This document shows positions 1 to 7,946 of a DNA stretch of 32,194 nucleotides, one piece after another. The stretch is taken from the NCBI GenBank assembly GCA_043808545.1, contig JAZDEU010000027.1:1-32194 (forward strand), written 5' to 3'. Position 1 is the first letter of the stretch; every line of letters begins with the position of its first letter. Origin of the DNA: JAZDEU01 sp043808545. Its GTDB lineage: Bacteria; Patescibacteriota; Patescibacteriia; JAZDEU01. A model generated the notes under the pieces. That model worked only from the letters and a program-made list of their open reading frames with translations. It made no database searches and had not been told where the DNA came from. The position numbers were made by a program, and so were the translations under genes.

Positions 1-102
1 CTTAACAACAAGATCCGTGTATTCCAGCGCAGAGCATATGGTCTGCAAGATGAAGAATATTTACGGTTAAAAGTTTTGTCCTGTATGCTAAAAGAAATTT
101 AA
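1..102 (+). CDS. ISL3-family transposase, C-terminal 33 residues (partial)
   Basis: The frame starting at base 1 reads LNNKIRVFQRRAYGLQDEEY and runs on to a TAA stop at 100-102. The NNKIR...QRRAYG...DEEYLRLK pattern is the conserved C-terminus of ISL3-type DDE transposases, where this part follows the last catalytic acidic residue. The catalytic core lies outside the window, so activity cannot be assessed. The other copy at 32090-32194 shows one more upstream residue, a glycine, which also fits the family. Confidence 0.7.
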   Translation, partial: LNNKIRVFQRRAYGLQDEEYLRLKVLSCMLKEI

Positions 103-136
103 TCTATATTTTACCCACACGTTTGGGAGAAGACCC
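1..136 (+). mobile_element. 3' end of an ISL3-family insertion sequence (truncated by window start)
   Basis: This stretch carries the end of a transposase gene followed by about 34 bp of non-coding sequence that finishes in GGGAGAAGACCC. The reverse complement of positions 1-136 recurs exactly at 32056-32191, and identity stops at the same base in both copies, which defines the end of the element. A terminus beginning GG(G)TCTT fits ISL3-family ends. Only one end of the element is visible, so its length and target duplication cannot be judged. Confidence 0.75.
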
Positions 137-1165
137 TTTAATATCTTCTGACTTTGTTCCCGCTTTCTCCATTACTTTTGATAGTAATTTTATGCCGTCA
201 TAAGCTTGAGGAGAGCATACTGTAATTTCATCATTTCCAATTTTTTCTTTCATTTTATTTTTAAAATTTTCATTTAAAGGAGCGAATATTGTGGAATACA
301 TTGCGCCTTCTCCAGCATCTCCCGCTTCCGTCCATATTTTAGAATCATCCCAAGCGTCTCCACCAAACATAGGGATATTAAGCCCTAATTCTTTTGCTTG
401 TTTAAGACCAGGTACTGATGCTTCATTAGTACCTATAAAATATAAAACTTCAGGATTTGCGGATTTTATTTTTGCAAGAGGGGTTCTTAAATCTCTGCTT
501 GTCTGCTCATAGCCTTCTTCTGCTACGATTTCTCCGCCAAGTTTTTTAAATTCATTGTTGAAGACATTTTTTATTCCTACTCCGTAATCTGAATTTACAT
601 AAAGAATTGCCACTTTCTTTTTATTTAAATCATTCATTAAATATTTCGCGGCGAAAGCTCCTTGATATAAATCAGAAGGGTAATCTCTAAAAATATAATC
701 CCCCGCGCTTGTTATTGCCGGAGCAGAGGAGCAATAAGAAAGGACTACAGTTTTTGACTGTTCAGCCGCGCCGATGAAAGAGGATGTTTCGCCAGAGCAT
801 AGTCCGCCTAAAATTACTGGAACCTTGTCAATGTTTATTAATTTATTTGCCGCGTTGCTGGCGGCTTTGCCTGCGCATTCGCCATCTTCGTAAATCATTT
901 CAATTTTTCTCCCGTTTATGCCTCCTTCTGCGTTAATTTCTTCAACGGCAATTTCAGTCGCGGCTTTTGAATTTTGTCCAACGTTTGCCGCATCGCCGGT
1001 TAGAGGACCGATAAAACCGATTTTTATTGGTTCGGTTATTTTTTGCGCTTCTTTTTTTGCGGCAGATTTAGACGGCGCTTCAATGTTTTTTTGCATCGCG
1101 CATCCTGCCATCGCGAATGCGCAAATTAACATACTGGCAAAAAGCCATTTTGTAGATTTTTTCAT
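104..1165 (-). CDS. LivK-like ABC-transporter substrate-binding lipoprotein, 3' end replaced by IS sequence
   Basis: A periplasmic-binding-protein type I domain of the branched-chain amino acid (LivK/Peripla_BP_6) kind. Residues 1-22 form a lipoprotein signal with the lipobox ending AMAGC, so Cys22 would be the lipidated anchor. The fold starts at IKIGFIGPLTGDAANVGQ (about residues 48-65) and includes the usual SxxSSFIGAAE and YVNSDYG segments. The true gene is cut at about residue 343 (base 137). The last ten residues, GSSPKRVGKI, are read from the terminal repeat of the insertion sequence. Family members usually run to roughly 370-400 residues, so the end of lobe 2 is missing. No permease or ATPase gene is visible beside it. 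The ligand is unknown. Confidence 0.85.
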   Translation of the reverse strand: MKKSTKWLFASMLICAFAMAGCAMQKNIEAPSKSAAKKEAQKITEPIKIGFIGPLTGDAANVGQNSKAATEIAVEEINAEGGINGRKIEMIYEDGECAGKAASNAANKLINIDKVPVILGGLCSGETSSFIGAAEQSKTVVLSYCSSAPAITSAGDYIFRDYPSDLYQGAFAAKYLMNDLNKKKVAILYVNSDYGVGIKNVFNNEFKKLGGEIVAEEGYEQTSRDLRTPLAKIKSANPEVLYFIGTNEASVPGLKQAKELGLNIPMFGGDAWDDSKIWTEAGDAGEGAMYSTIFAPLNENFKNKMKEKIGNDEITVCSPQAYDGIKLLSKVMEKAGTKSEDIKGSSPKRVGKI

Positions 1166-1538
1166 AAGTTTTTCTTTCGATTATTTAATACGAATTATCA
1201 TAAATAATAATAATAAGTATAAGATAATAGATTGTGTATATTTGCATTTTATCATTTTAAAATTTAAAATGCAAGCGAATTAATTATACCTAACCTATGG
1301 CGTTTTTTAAAATTTTATGCACTTGCAAGTAGAATACGCATGGAAGGCGTTGCCAAGAATGTAATAGAGTGGTAAGCTGGGAATAGAAATTGAGAAATTG
1401 ATAGAAATAAATAGAAATTAATAGTAATTTGTTGTAATTGGGGTAATTAATTGCGCAGGATTAATGTAAGAATTTTCAATTTCCAATTTTCAATCAATTT
1501 TCAATTATTAAATTTTCAAACAGAACATTCTATAAAAT
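1166..1538. other. AT-rich gap with degenerate repeats, no gene
   Basis: I see no coding sequence in these 373 bases. Positions 1382-1425 are iterations of a TAGAAATT-like unit. Positions 1471-1519 are iterations of a TTTCAATTTCCAA-like unit. The same AATTTCCAATTTT vocabulary recurs at 11215-11265, in the methyltransferase remnant near 11885, in gyrB near 19975 and in polA near 30110, so it is a dispersed simple repeat of this genome. The gap separates the minus-strand lipoprotein gene from the plus-strand rmuC gene and must contain both promoters. Confidence 0.6.
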
Positions 1539-2498
1539 ATGAATTTTATAAACATAATTACAATTGCAATTTTAATCGGTTGCGTTGGAGGGCTGATTTA
1601 TATATTTTTAAATAAAAAGATTTTGGAGCTGAATGAGATAATTAGAAATCAGAAAAATGATCAGGGGCTTATGATGTTAAATCAGAATTTGCAGGGGATG
1701 CAGGAGCGGATTGATAAGACGACGGAAACTATAAATCAGCGACTGGATAAGGCGGCGCAGGTTGTGGCGGGAGTTGGAAAAGAATTAGGGATGGTTCAGG
1801 AAATGGGAAGAAATATGAAAGATTTGCAAGATTTTTTGCGGTCCCCAAAATTGCGCGGGAATATCGGCGAGCAGGTGCTAAAGGACTTATTAGAACAATG
1901 TTTTTCGCGCGGACATTTTGAGATGCAATATCCATTTAAAACTGGCGAGCGCGTTGACGCGATTATAAAAACAGATAAGGGAATTATTCCGATTGACGCT
2001 AAATTCCCGATGGAAAATTTTCAAAAGGCGATGCAGGCGGAGAATGAGGAAGAGAAAAATAAATTTTTCCATGAATTTGCGAAAGATATTAGAAAGCATA
2101 TTGACAGCATTTCAAAAAAATATATTTTGCCGGCGGAAGGAACGGTTGATTTTGCTGTTATGTATGTCCCTTCGGAAGCGGTTTATTATGAAATTATAAG
2201 GCATAGCGAGGATATAAATAATTACGGGTATGCAAAAAAAGTTTTTCCTGTCTCGCCGAATAGTTTTTATTATTTTTTGAAAGTTATTATGATTGGGCTG
2301 GAAGGAAAAAAAGTAGAGGAAGCGGCGAAACAAATTTTACAGACGCTTTCGGCGATTAAGCAGGATAATGATAAATTTTCCCGTCATTTAGGAACTTTGA
2401 CTTCTCATATTACTCATGCGAAGGCTTCTATTGATACTGTTAATAATGAGTATGCGAAGTTATCCGGGAAAATTGACAATGCTAGACTATTGAAATAG
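1539..2498 (+). CDS. rmuC: DNA recombination protein RmuC
   Basis: RmuC is a membrane-tethered, predicted PD-(D/E)xK nuclease that limits inversions at repeats and acts on DNA intermediates. An N-terminal membrane helix (about residues 5-24) is followed by a coiled-coil stretch (about 28-95). The nuclease part shows the family signature SPKLRGNIGEQ (102-112), an acidic VD pair at 139-140 and PIDAKFP at 151-157, where D153 and K155 match the D-x-K active-site motif. At 319 residues it is shorter than the E. coli protein but normal for small-genome bacteria. A TATAAA box lies only a few bases before ATG, so either the leader is very short or the promoter is elsewhere. The stop codon falls inside the degenerate left arm of a palindromic element. 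Confidence 0.9.
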   Translation: MNFINIITIAILIGCVGGLIYIFLNKKILELNEIIRNQKNDQGLMMLNQNLQGMQERIDKTTETINQRLDKAAQVVAGVGKELGMVQEMGRNMKDLQDFLRSPKLRGNIGEQVLKDLLEQCFSRGHFEMQYPFKTGERVDAIIKTDKGIIPIDAKFPMENFQKAMQAENEEEKNKFFHEFAKDIRKHIDSISKKYILPAEGTVDFAVMYVPSEAVYYEIIRHSEDINNYGYAKKVFPVSPNSFYYFLKVIMIGLEGKKVEEAAKQILQTLSAIKQDNDKFSRHLGTLTSHITHAKASIDTVNNEYAKLSGKIDNARLLK

Positions 2499-2586
2499 TA
2501 TTATTAGAATATAGAATAATGTTTTTTGTCATTCCGACCGAAGTGGAGGAATGACATTTTGCGACTATTTCAACAGAAACTAATTA
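2484..2586. repeat. Palindromic element, degenerate copy, at the 3' end of rmuC
   Basis: The right end (2561-2586) is identical over 26 bases to the right end of the element at 11717-11870, including ACTATTTCAACAG and the terminal CTAATTA. An inner hairpin pairs GTCATTCC with GGAATGAC (about 2528-2556). The left arm keeps only TTGAAATAGT, which overlaps the last codons of rmuC. The inner hairpin could also act as a weak terminator. Confidence 0.65.
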
Positions 2587-2608
2587 TGTATAAAGTATTA
2601 AGCAATCT

Positions 2609-3796
2609 ATGCAAATAATAGAAATAAAAAATAAAGAACAATGGAATGATTTTATTGGCGTGCAGAAATATGCGCAGTTTTTGCAAAGCTGGGAATGGGG
2701 AAAATTTCATGAAAAAATGGGGCGGAAAGTTTGGAGATTAGTCGTTGTGGATTACACTAATCAACGCGAATGTGAAAGCGAATCGGCGCGAAATAAAGCC
2801 ATGATAGATCGCATACCTACAGCTGGCGGAGATGTGATAAATGATGCAGAAATTTTAATGGCGGCGCAGATTATAAAATACGATTTGCCGTTTGGGCAAA
2901 GTTATTTATATTGTCCAAGAGGAGCAATAGTAAGTCAAAAGTCAAAAGTCAAAAGTCAAAAGTTATGGAATATTTTTTTAAAAAAGATAAAAGAACTGGC
3001 GAAGCAAGAGAAAAGTATATTTTTTAGATTTGAGCCAACGATAAGTCAAAAGTCAAAAGCATATCCCGAGTTTGTCAAACGGGTCAAAAAGCTTGCCCTG
3101 AGCGCGCCGAAGGGTCAAAAGTTATGGAATATTTTTTTTAAAAAAGAAGAGAATTTATTTGTTGATGAAAATATAATAATTAAACATTTGCATAAAGTAA
3201 GATATGTTCAGCCAGAAAATGAATGGGCGCTGGATATGAGAAAAACTGAAGAAGAAATATTGAAAGAGATGCAACAAAAAACAAGGTATAATATTCGGCT
3301 GGCGGAGAAGAAGGGGGCGCAAATTAGGATGGCGAATAAGGGAGATGATTTTAATAAGTTTTGGAATTTAATTTCAGATACTTATAATAGGAAAGAAATT
3401 AAAACTCATTCAAAAGAATATTACAGGGGTATTTTGGAGACTGGAGATGTTGTAAAATTATGGCTGGCGGAGTATCAAGGGAAAGCAGTCGCGGCAAATA
3501 TTATAAGTTATTTTGGAGATACGGCGACATATATGCATGGCGGCGCGGATTATGAATACAGAAATATTATGCCGCCGTACTTGCTGCAGTGGGAAGCGAT
3601 AAAAGATGCGAAAAGCAATGGATTTAGTTATTATAATTTTGGCGGTTGTTCTGAAACGAATAGCTATTGGCAGGGGATAACGCGGTTTAAAAAGGGATTT
3701 GGAGGGTTTGAGATAAATTACAGCGGGACTTATGAAATTGGATTTAAGCGGTTTTTATATAATTTATATAGTTTACTTAAGGGTTTGAGGCGGTAA
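2609..3796 (+). CDS. FemAB-family aminoacyltransferase (peptidoglycan bridge type) with repeat-derived insertions
   Basis: Members of the FemAB/GNAT-fold family transfer amino acids from aminoacyl-tRNA to peptidoglycan precursors. Family marks are FLQSWEWGKFHEKMGRKVWRL at the N-terminus (about 24-44), IKYDLPFGQSYLYCPRGA, a middle TRYNIRLAEKKG, and the C-terminal HGGADYEYRNIMPPYLLQWE and YYNFGGC segments. Three stretches look inserted: about residues 49-80, 110-128 and 147-180. The last two consist of SQKSK-like repeats and share a duplicated KLWNIF(L/F)KK copy. The frame is open throughout, so the gene is probably expressed. The exact acceptor is unknown, because many CPR members of the family are uncharacterised. 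Confidence 0.85.
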   Translation: MQIIEIKNKEQWNDFIGVQKYAQFLQSWEWGKFHEKMGRKVWRLVVVDYTNQRECESESARNKAMIDRIPTAGGDVINDAEILMAAQIIKYDLPFGQSYLYCPRGAIVSQKSKVKSQKLWNIFLKKIKELAKQEKSIFFRFEPTISQKSKAYPEFVKRVKKLALSAPKGQKLWNIFFKKEENLFVDENIIIKHLHKVRYVQPENEWALDMRKTEEEILKEMQQKTRYNIRLAEKKGAQIRMANKGDDFNKFWNLISDTYNRKEIKTHSKEYYRGILETGDVVKLWLAEYQGKAVAANIISYFGDTATYMHGGADYEYRNIMPPYLLQWEAIKDAKSNGFSYYNFGGCSETNSYWQGITRFKKGFGGFEINYSGTYEIGFKRFLYNLYSLLKGLRR

Positions 3797-3799
3797 TTC

Positions 3800-3827
3800 T
3801 TGACAAATAGCTGTTTTATGGTAAACT
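3800..3827 (+). promoter_or_regulatory. Promoter of the rpsF-ssb-rpsR operon
   Basis: TTGACA at 3800-3805, a 16-base spacer, and TAAACT at 3822-3827 with an extended TG one base upstream. The expected transcript start is near 3834, giving a leader of about 108 nt to the preferred rpsF start. Confidence 0.75.
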
Positions 3828-3833
3828 AAACAT

Positions 3834-3941
3834 AAATTTACTAACCGCTATATTCCCTAATTAAACCTTATAATTTAATGCAAGGTTTACTTTGTCCAAA
3901 TGGATTTTACCCCATGGAATAATAGCAAAAAATTAAAATTT
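3834..3941 (+). promoter_or_regulatory. rpsF leader with a hairpin, possible S6:S18 autoregulatory site
   Basis: The leader contains AAACCTT (3863-3869) pairing with AAGGTTT (3882-3888), and an unpaired ACCG upstream at about 3843-3847. In many bacteria the S6:S18 complex binds a CCG-containing stem in the rpsF leader. The geometry here is not clearly the published one, so this remains a suggestion. Confidence 0.35.
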
Positions 3942-4460
3942 ATGTTTTACGAGCTTTTGTACATCGTCCCTAATAATTACAGCGACGATGAGGTAGAAGG
4001 GATCAGTAAAAAAATCAGCAGTTTAGGTGAAAAAGAGGGATTTAAAATTATAAAAGAAGAAAATTTAGGCAAAAAAAAATTAGCTTACGAAATAAAAAAG
4101 GTCTATTATGGCTATTATTTAGTTGTTCAATTCACGATTGAAGAAAAAGATAATTTATTAAAATTCAGCAAAAAGTTAGCTATTATGCAGGAAGTTTTAA
4201 GGCATCAGATAGTCAAATATAAAAAATTTCCTGAAAAAATTTCAGCTTCGCAGATTAAAACTTCTTTAGACAGGGGCAATAGAAGCGATAAAAAATTTGT
4301 CGCGGCGCATGAAGATAAATATGAAGAGAGAAAAGAAGAAATTGCGCCAAGAGAGGTAAAAGATCAAAAGTCAGAGGAAATACAAAAAGAAGATAAGAAG
4401 ATAGATATGCAAGAGCTGGATAAAAAGATAGATGAGCTTTTAGAGAATGTTGATGCTTAG
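3942..4460 (+). CDS. rpsF: 30S ribosomal protein bS6, with long C-terminal tail
   Basis: bS6 binds the central domain of 16S rRNA together with bS18. The core reads FYELLYIVPNNYSDDEVEGI, then LGKKKLAYEIKKVYYGYYLV and VLRHQIVKYK, all typical. An upstream in-frame ATG at 3900 would add 14 residues that match nothing in the family. Starting at 3942 gives MFYELLYIVP, as expected. There is no clear Shine-Dalgarno at either site. After about residue 95 a lysine/glutamate-rich, probably disordered tail of about 75 residues follows, longer than in E. coli. It leads the conserved rpsF-ssb-rpsR order. Confidence 0.9.
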   Translation: MFYELLYIVPNNYSDDEVEGISKKISSLGEKEGFKIIKEENLGKKKLAYEIKKVYYGYYLVVQFTIEEKDNLLKFSKKLAIMQEVLRHQIVKYKKFPEKISASQIKTSLDRGNRSDKKFVAAHEDKYEERKEEIAPREVKDQKSEEIQKEDKKIDMQELDKKIDELLENVDA

Positions 4461-4462
4461 TG

Positions 4463-4514
4463 AAAAAACGGATTAACACGGATGAGAAACTGATTTACAC
4501 GGAACACGGAGAAA
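4463..4514. repeat. Dispersed repeat fragment (ACGGATTAACACGGATGA type)
   Basis: The spacer between rpsF and ssb contains near-repeats of the unit ACGGATTAACACGG and TTTACACGGAACACGG. A relative (GGACACAGATTAACCC) occurs at about 10616-10631. It encodes nothing and probably arrived as a repeat unit inside the operon. Confidence 0.45.
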
Positions 4515-4614
4515 TAGGAAAGTTTGTCAGCTTAATTTATAATTTTTTATTTAAGTAATATTGTTTAATATTTTATACGATGTTAGACAAAAAATCTTAA
4601 ATTAAATTCTCCTT

Positions 4615-5082
4615 ATGGACCTAAATAAAGCTATGATAATCGGTCGTTTAACGCGCGATCCTGAGATAAAAACTACTCCTTCCGGGCAAACGGTCGCCAC
4701 ATTTTCCGTAGCAACAAGTTTAAAATGGAAAGACGCTAATGGAGTTATGCAAGAAAGATCTGAATTTCATAATATCGTAGCATGGAGGAAATTGGCTGAA
4801 ATTTGCGGGCAGTATTTAGTAAAAGGAAAGAAAATATATCTTGAGGGAAGGCTTCAGACAAGAGATTGGACAGGGCAAGATGGAGTTAAAAGATATAGAA
4901 CGGAAATTATAGCTGGTGATATGATTATGCTTGACGGGGCGAAACCCGGCGGGCAGGCAAATTATCAAAATAATCCTGTAAATAGCAATGCTAGCCCAAA
5001 TAATACAGAACCACAAGTTGATAATTCCGCTAATAACCAAGTTTCAGAAGAAGAAATTCAAGTTGAAGATATCCCATTTTAA
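4615..5082 (+). CDS. ssb: Single-stranded DNA-binding protein
   Basis: SSB coats single-stranded DNA during replication and repair. The OB fold starts MDLNKAMIIGRLTRDPEIK, followed by VATFSVATS, FHNIVAWRKLAEICGQYLVKG and YLEGRLQTRDW. An Asn/Gln-rich linker (about 112-140) leads to the acidic tip EEIQVEDIPF. This tip recruits partners such as polymerase, helicase and RecO-type proteins. The length of 155 residues is normal. It sits between rpsF and rpsR as in most bacteria and probably shares the promoter at 3800. Confidence 0.95.
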   Translation: MDLNKAMIIGRLTRDPEIKTTPSGQTVATFSVATSLKWKDANGVMQERSEFHNIVAWRKLAEICGQYLVKGKKIYLEGRLQTRDWTGQDGVKRYRTEIIAGDMIMLDGAKPGGQANYQNNPVNSNASPNNTEPQVDNSANNQVSEEEIQVEDIPF

Positions 5083-5106
5083 AAAATTAACTAAACTTTA
5101 AATTAT

Positions 5107-5358
5107 ATGATGAATAACATGAACATGCAAAGAAATAAGAAAAAAGATTCAATAAAAAAAGAAAAATTTTGTTTTTTCTGTCTTAATAATTTTAAAGACA
5201 TAGATTATAAAGAGACGCAATTTTTAAAAAAATTTGTCACTCCTTACGGTAAAATCGCTCCCAGAAGAAGAATAGGAACTTGCGCGATGCATCACAGGCA
5301 GTTAACAACCGCGATAAAGCGCGCTAGAATAATGGCGCTTATGTCGTTTGTCAGGTAG
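5107..5358 (+). CDS. rpsR: 30S ribosomal protein bS18, zinc-ligand-containing form
   Basis: bS18 pairs with bS6 on the small subunit. The body shows FCFFC, then DIDYKETQFLKKFVTPYGKI, PRRRIGTCAMHHRQLT and AIKRARIMALMSFVR. Cysteines in C-x2-C (FCFFC) plus C-x2-H (TCAMH) suggest the C+ form that binds zinc, common in Patescibacteria. Several ATGs lie within the first seven codons, so the exact start is uncertain by a few residues. It is the last gene of the operon, followed by a terminator hairpin. Confidence 0.93.
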   Translation: MMNNMNMQRNKKKDSIKKEKFCFFCLNNFKDIDYKETQFLKKFVTPYGKIAPRRRIGTCAMHHRQLTTAIKRARIMALMSFVR

Positions 5359-5374
5359 TAAATTTTTTCATATA

Positions 5375-5406
5375 AAAAAATATCGCGAAATTTTGCGGTA
5401 TTTTTT
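5375..5406. terminator. Bidirectional intrinsic terminator between rpsR and dprA
   Basis: AAAAAATATCGC (5375-5386) pairs with GCGGTATTTTTT (5395-5406) around an eight-base loop. It has T-runs on both strands. The last codon and stop of the convergent dprA gene overlap the right arm. Confidence 0.8.
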
Positions 5407-6496
5407 ATTTTTGCGTAACATACATACTCCCGCCAAAATTTTTCACCATCCCCTTCATCTCCATCATCATCAACAAACTGTTCAGCGCGGAGGCTTCCAT
5501 ATTTACAGCTCGGCAGATTGCGTCAATGTGCATAGGATCAGATGATAAAACTGCCAAAATTTTTTCTTCATCCGGATTTTCAGGAATAATTTTTTTATTT
5601 TCAGCAAACACCGCAACTTTTTTAAATTCCAATATTTCCATTATATCGCCAGCTGATGTAACTAAATGCGCGCCTTTTTTTATAAGATCATTCGCGCCAA
5701 AAGAATTCATCTGAAAAATATTTCCAGGAACCGCAAAAACTTCCCTATTCTGATCAAGCGCAGTTTTCGCCGTAATCAACGCGCCAGACCGCTCTGCCGC
5801 TTCTATCACAATTATACCCAAAGACAGACCTGAAATGATCCTGTTCCGTTGCGGAAAATTAAAATTTAAAGGCGGCGCGCCGACAGAATGCTCGGAAATT
5901 ACCGCGCCGCCAGTCTTTATAATTTTTTCAGCCAGATCTCTATTATGCGGCGGATAAAAATTTTTTTTATCAAGCCCGCCGCCTAAAACCGCAACCGTCT
6001 TGCCGCCGACTTCTACTGTCGCTTGATGCGCGAAAGTATCAACGCCCAGCGCCAACCCGCTTACGATTACCACTCCGTTTTTCGCCAATTCCTTCACAAT
6101 AAACGGCGTCGTCTGCTGAGCGTACAGCGATATTTTCCGCGAACCCACGACCCCGACCGACGGCTCTCCCAATACTTCAATGTTTCCCTTATAAAAAATA
6201 ACCGCCGGCGCGTCATAAATTTCTTTTAGCAGTACTGGATATCTTTTATCCTTTATAGTAATCGCGCTAATTTCTTCCTTTGCCATTTCCTCATACGCTC
6301 GGCATGGATTTATTTTTTTTCTTTTTTCCATCAAATCAGCAACGACATTTTCTTCTATCCCCGCCATTTTCAATTCTTGCGCGTCCGCCTCCCACGCCGC
6401 GCGCATATCCGAAAAATGCGCGGCAAGTTTTTTAAATCTCACCGCCCCGATAATTCCGGTTTTAGAAAACGCAACCCAATATTTTAGATCGGACAT
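5405..6496 (-). CDS. dprA: DNA-processing protein DprA
   Basis: DprA (DNA protecting protein A, Smf) receives incoming single-stranded DNA during natural transformation and loads RecA. The Rossmann-like core is complete: VGVVGSRKISLYAQQ, VIVSGLALGVDTFAHQATV, AVLGGGLDKKNFYPPHN, NFPQRNRIISGLS and ERSGALITAKTALDQNREVFAVPGN, followed by a small C-terminal winged-helix-like segment. An N-terminal helical extension is usual. At 363 residues it is full length. It lies 4 bp downstream of the TrmB-like regulator, so the two are probably co-transcribed. In CPR bacteria this fits DNA uptake through type IV pili and ComEC-type machinery, none of which is visible here. Confidence 0.95.
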   Translation of the reverse strand: MSDLKYWVAFSKTGIIGAVRFKKLAAHFSDMRAAWEADAQELKMAGIEENVVADLMEKRKKINPCRAYEEMAKEEISAITIKDKRYPVLLKEIYDAPAVIFYKGNIEVLGEPSVGVVGSRKISLYAQQTTPFIVKELAKNGVVIVSGLALGVDTFAHQATVEVGGKTVAVLGGGLDKKNFYPPHNRDLAEKIIKTGGAVISEHSVGAPPLNFNFPQRNRIISGLSLGIIVIEAAERSGALITAKTALDQNREVFAVPGNIFQMNSFGANDLIKKGAHLVTSAGDIMEILEFKKVAVFAENKKIIPENPDEEKILAVLSSDPMHIDAICRAVNMEASALNSLLMMMEMKGMVKNFGGSMYVTQK

Positions 6497-6500
6497 AGAA

Positions 6501-7259
6501 TTATTTTTTGCTTATCGCATTATGCCATCCTTCCAAAGTTTTCCAATGAACCTCAAAAATACTTTTTAAGGTATTAAAAATTTTAGGACTTTCTATGATT
6601 ATGCCTATTATTTCCTCGTTTGATATAAAAGCCGAATATTTTCCGCCGAAAAGTTTAACTTGCATTTCAAATTTAAAATCTTTAGAATGTTCAATTCTTA
6701 TTTTTCTTAAAAATTTTTCATCAACTTCCTGATGTTTTTTGCCTATGGCAATATCGGAATAAATTATCCTTGTCCAAATTTTATTTTCTAATCTTTTAGG
6801 TATATATATTTCGTCCCAAAATTTTTCTCCATATTGCGCGTAAGCTTTCCCCGATTCCCACGCCGCAGCTTCTTGCCCTGGAAAATTTAATGTTTCAAGA
6901 TAAAGTTCTTTTATCTCATCCATCCCTTCATAATACTTTATTAACGGTTTTTTATCAATTAAATTAGTTATGGCAAGCATGTTTGGAAGTATTTTTGCCA
7001 TTAGACCAGCTCTTGCTTGCACTTTTTCGTTTAACTTTTTAGGGGTTTCCGCCCAATAAACCATCCCCGTTTTCTTTTTATAAGAAGCCATCAATCCTTT
7101 ATTTTTTAATTCATCAACTATTCTATATATGGTCGCCCTTTTCACCCCTGATTTTTTAGCAATTCTTTGAATTGTAGTTTCACCCAATTCTAAAGTAGCC
7201 AAATAAATTTTAGCTTCTTTTTCAGTTAATCCGATTTCTTGTAAATCATCCTCAAACAT
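6501..7259 (-). CDS. TrmB-family transcriptional regulator
   Basis: A winged helix-turn-helix of the TrmB type opens the protein: IGLTEKEAKIYLATLELGET, then IAKKSGVKRATIYRIVDELK (about 33-52). This is followed by a coiled segment and a C-terminal effector-like domain (about 100-252). The protein is similar to single-gene TrmB regulators common in Patescibacteria and archaea. Classical TrmB proteins sense sugars, but the ligand here is unknown. It precedes dprA with a 4 bp gap. Its own promoter lies just upstream with an inverted repeat over the -35 box, consistent with autoregulation, and the mRNA is predicted to be leaderless. Confidence 0.85.
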   Translation of the reverse strand: MFEDDLQEIGLTEKEAKIYLATLELGETTIQRIAKKSGVKRATIYRIVDELKNKGLMASYKKKTGMVYWAETPKKLNEKVQARAGLMAKILPNMLAITNLIDKKPLIKYYEGMDEIKELYLETLNFPGQEAAAWESGKAYAQYGEKFWDEIYIPKRLENKIWTRIIYSDIAIGKKHQEVDEKFLRKIRIEHSKDFKFEMQVKLFGGKYSAFISNEEIIGIIIESPKIFNTLKSIFEVHWKTLEGWHNAISKK

Positions 7260-7265
7260 AGTTTT

Positions 7266-7296
7266 ATTTTATCCTATGTTGTCCATTTTGTCAACA
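7266..7296 (-). promoter_or_regulatory. Promoter and putative operator of trmB-dprA; leaderless start
   Basis: On the minus strand TTGACA (7294-7289), a 17-base spacer and TAAAAT (7271-7266) lie only six bases before the ATG at 7259, so the transcript should begin at or next to the start codon. TGTTG (7277-7281) and CAACA (7292-7296) form an inverted repeat over the -35 box and spacer, a plausible regulator site. Confidence 0.7.
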
Positions 7297-7442
7297 ACCA
7301 AAATGCTCATAAATAAGCTGTAATTAAGCTATTATTCTCCAATAATATATATGGTCGGTTTATAAAATGGGCAAATTATTATAAATTAACATATTCCGCA
7401 CATTTACAAATTAATACTTACTAAAATAACAAGGAGGAGAAA

Positions 7443-7904
7443 ATGAAAATTTTAACGGATGAGCATATTTTATCCGCGGTAAAAGATTTAAAGGCGCAAG
7501 GTATTTTTACTTGCGGATATGTTATGCTTGGTTATCCCGGAGAAACAGATGCAGATATTGCGGTCACTTATTATTTTCTTAAAAACATTGAGCTGAATCG
7601 CATTAATTGCTCAATAACGCACATTAACGCTTTTTCCCCTTTGTACAGGCAGATGCTTTCGCAAGGTTTAATCAAGGGGGTTGAAGAATGGGAGAATGAA
7701 AACCGAAGCAGAGTATATCTTCACAGCAGAGAACGGCTTGCCGTGCTCTTGGCGATAAGAGAAATATTTTTAAAAAAATTCTGTAAAATCGGAAGAGCTT
7801 ATGAACATTTTACCGCCCTTGAATACGATGAGGACTGGGAATTTAGTGAAGAGGAAATCGCGGAGGCGCGGATAGAAGCGAGGGAAATTTTAAAAAAAGG
7901 ATAA
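7443..7904 (+). pseudogene. Radical SAM protein, C-terminal part only
   Basis: Residues 1-40 match the second half of a radical SAM barrel of the B12-binding/Elp3-like type: LTDEHILSAVKDLKAQGIF followed by GYVMLGYPGETDADI. The N-terminal half with the CxxxCxxC cluster motif is absent, both here and upstream. The remainder is helical and ends in a Glu-rich tail. The protein cannot hold a radical SAM cluster by itself. An unusually good Shine-Dalgarno (AAGGAGGAG, 7431-7439) sits four bases before the ATG, so the fragment may still be translated. A hairpin terminator follows. It is either a decayed gene or a short accessory protein. Confidence 0.65.
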
Positions 7905-7946
7905 AAAAAACGACCACCATAAAAAGAAGAGGGGTAATATTCGCCC

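Noticed and set aside
3900..3941. Upstream start for rpsF
   Set aside because: Adds 14 residues that match nothing in bS6. The ATG at 3942 gives the usual MFYELLYIVP start.
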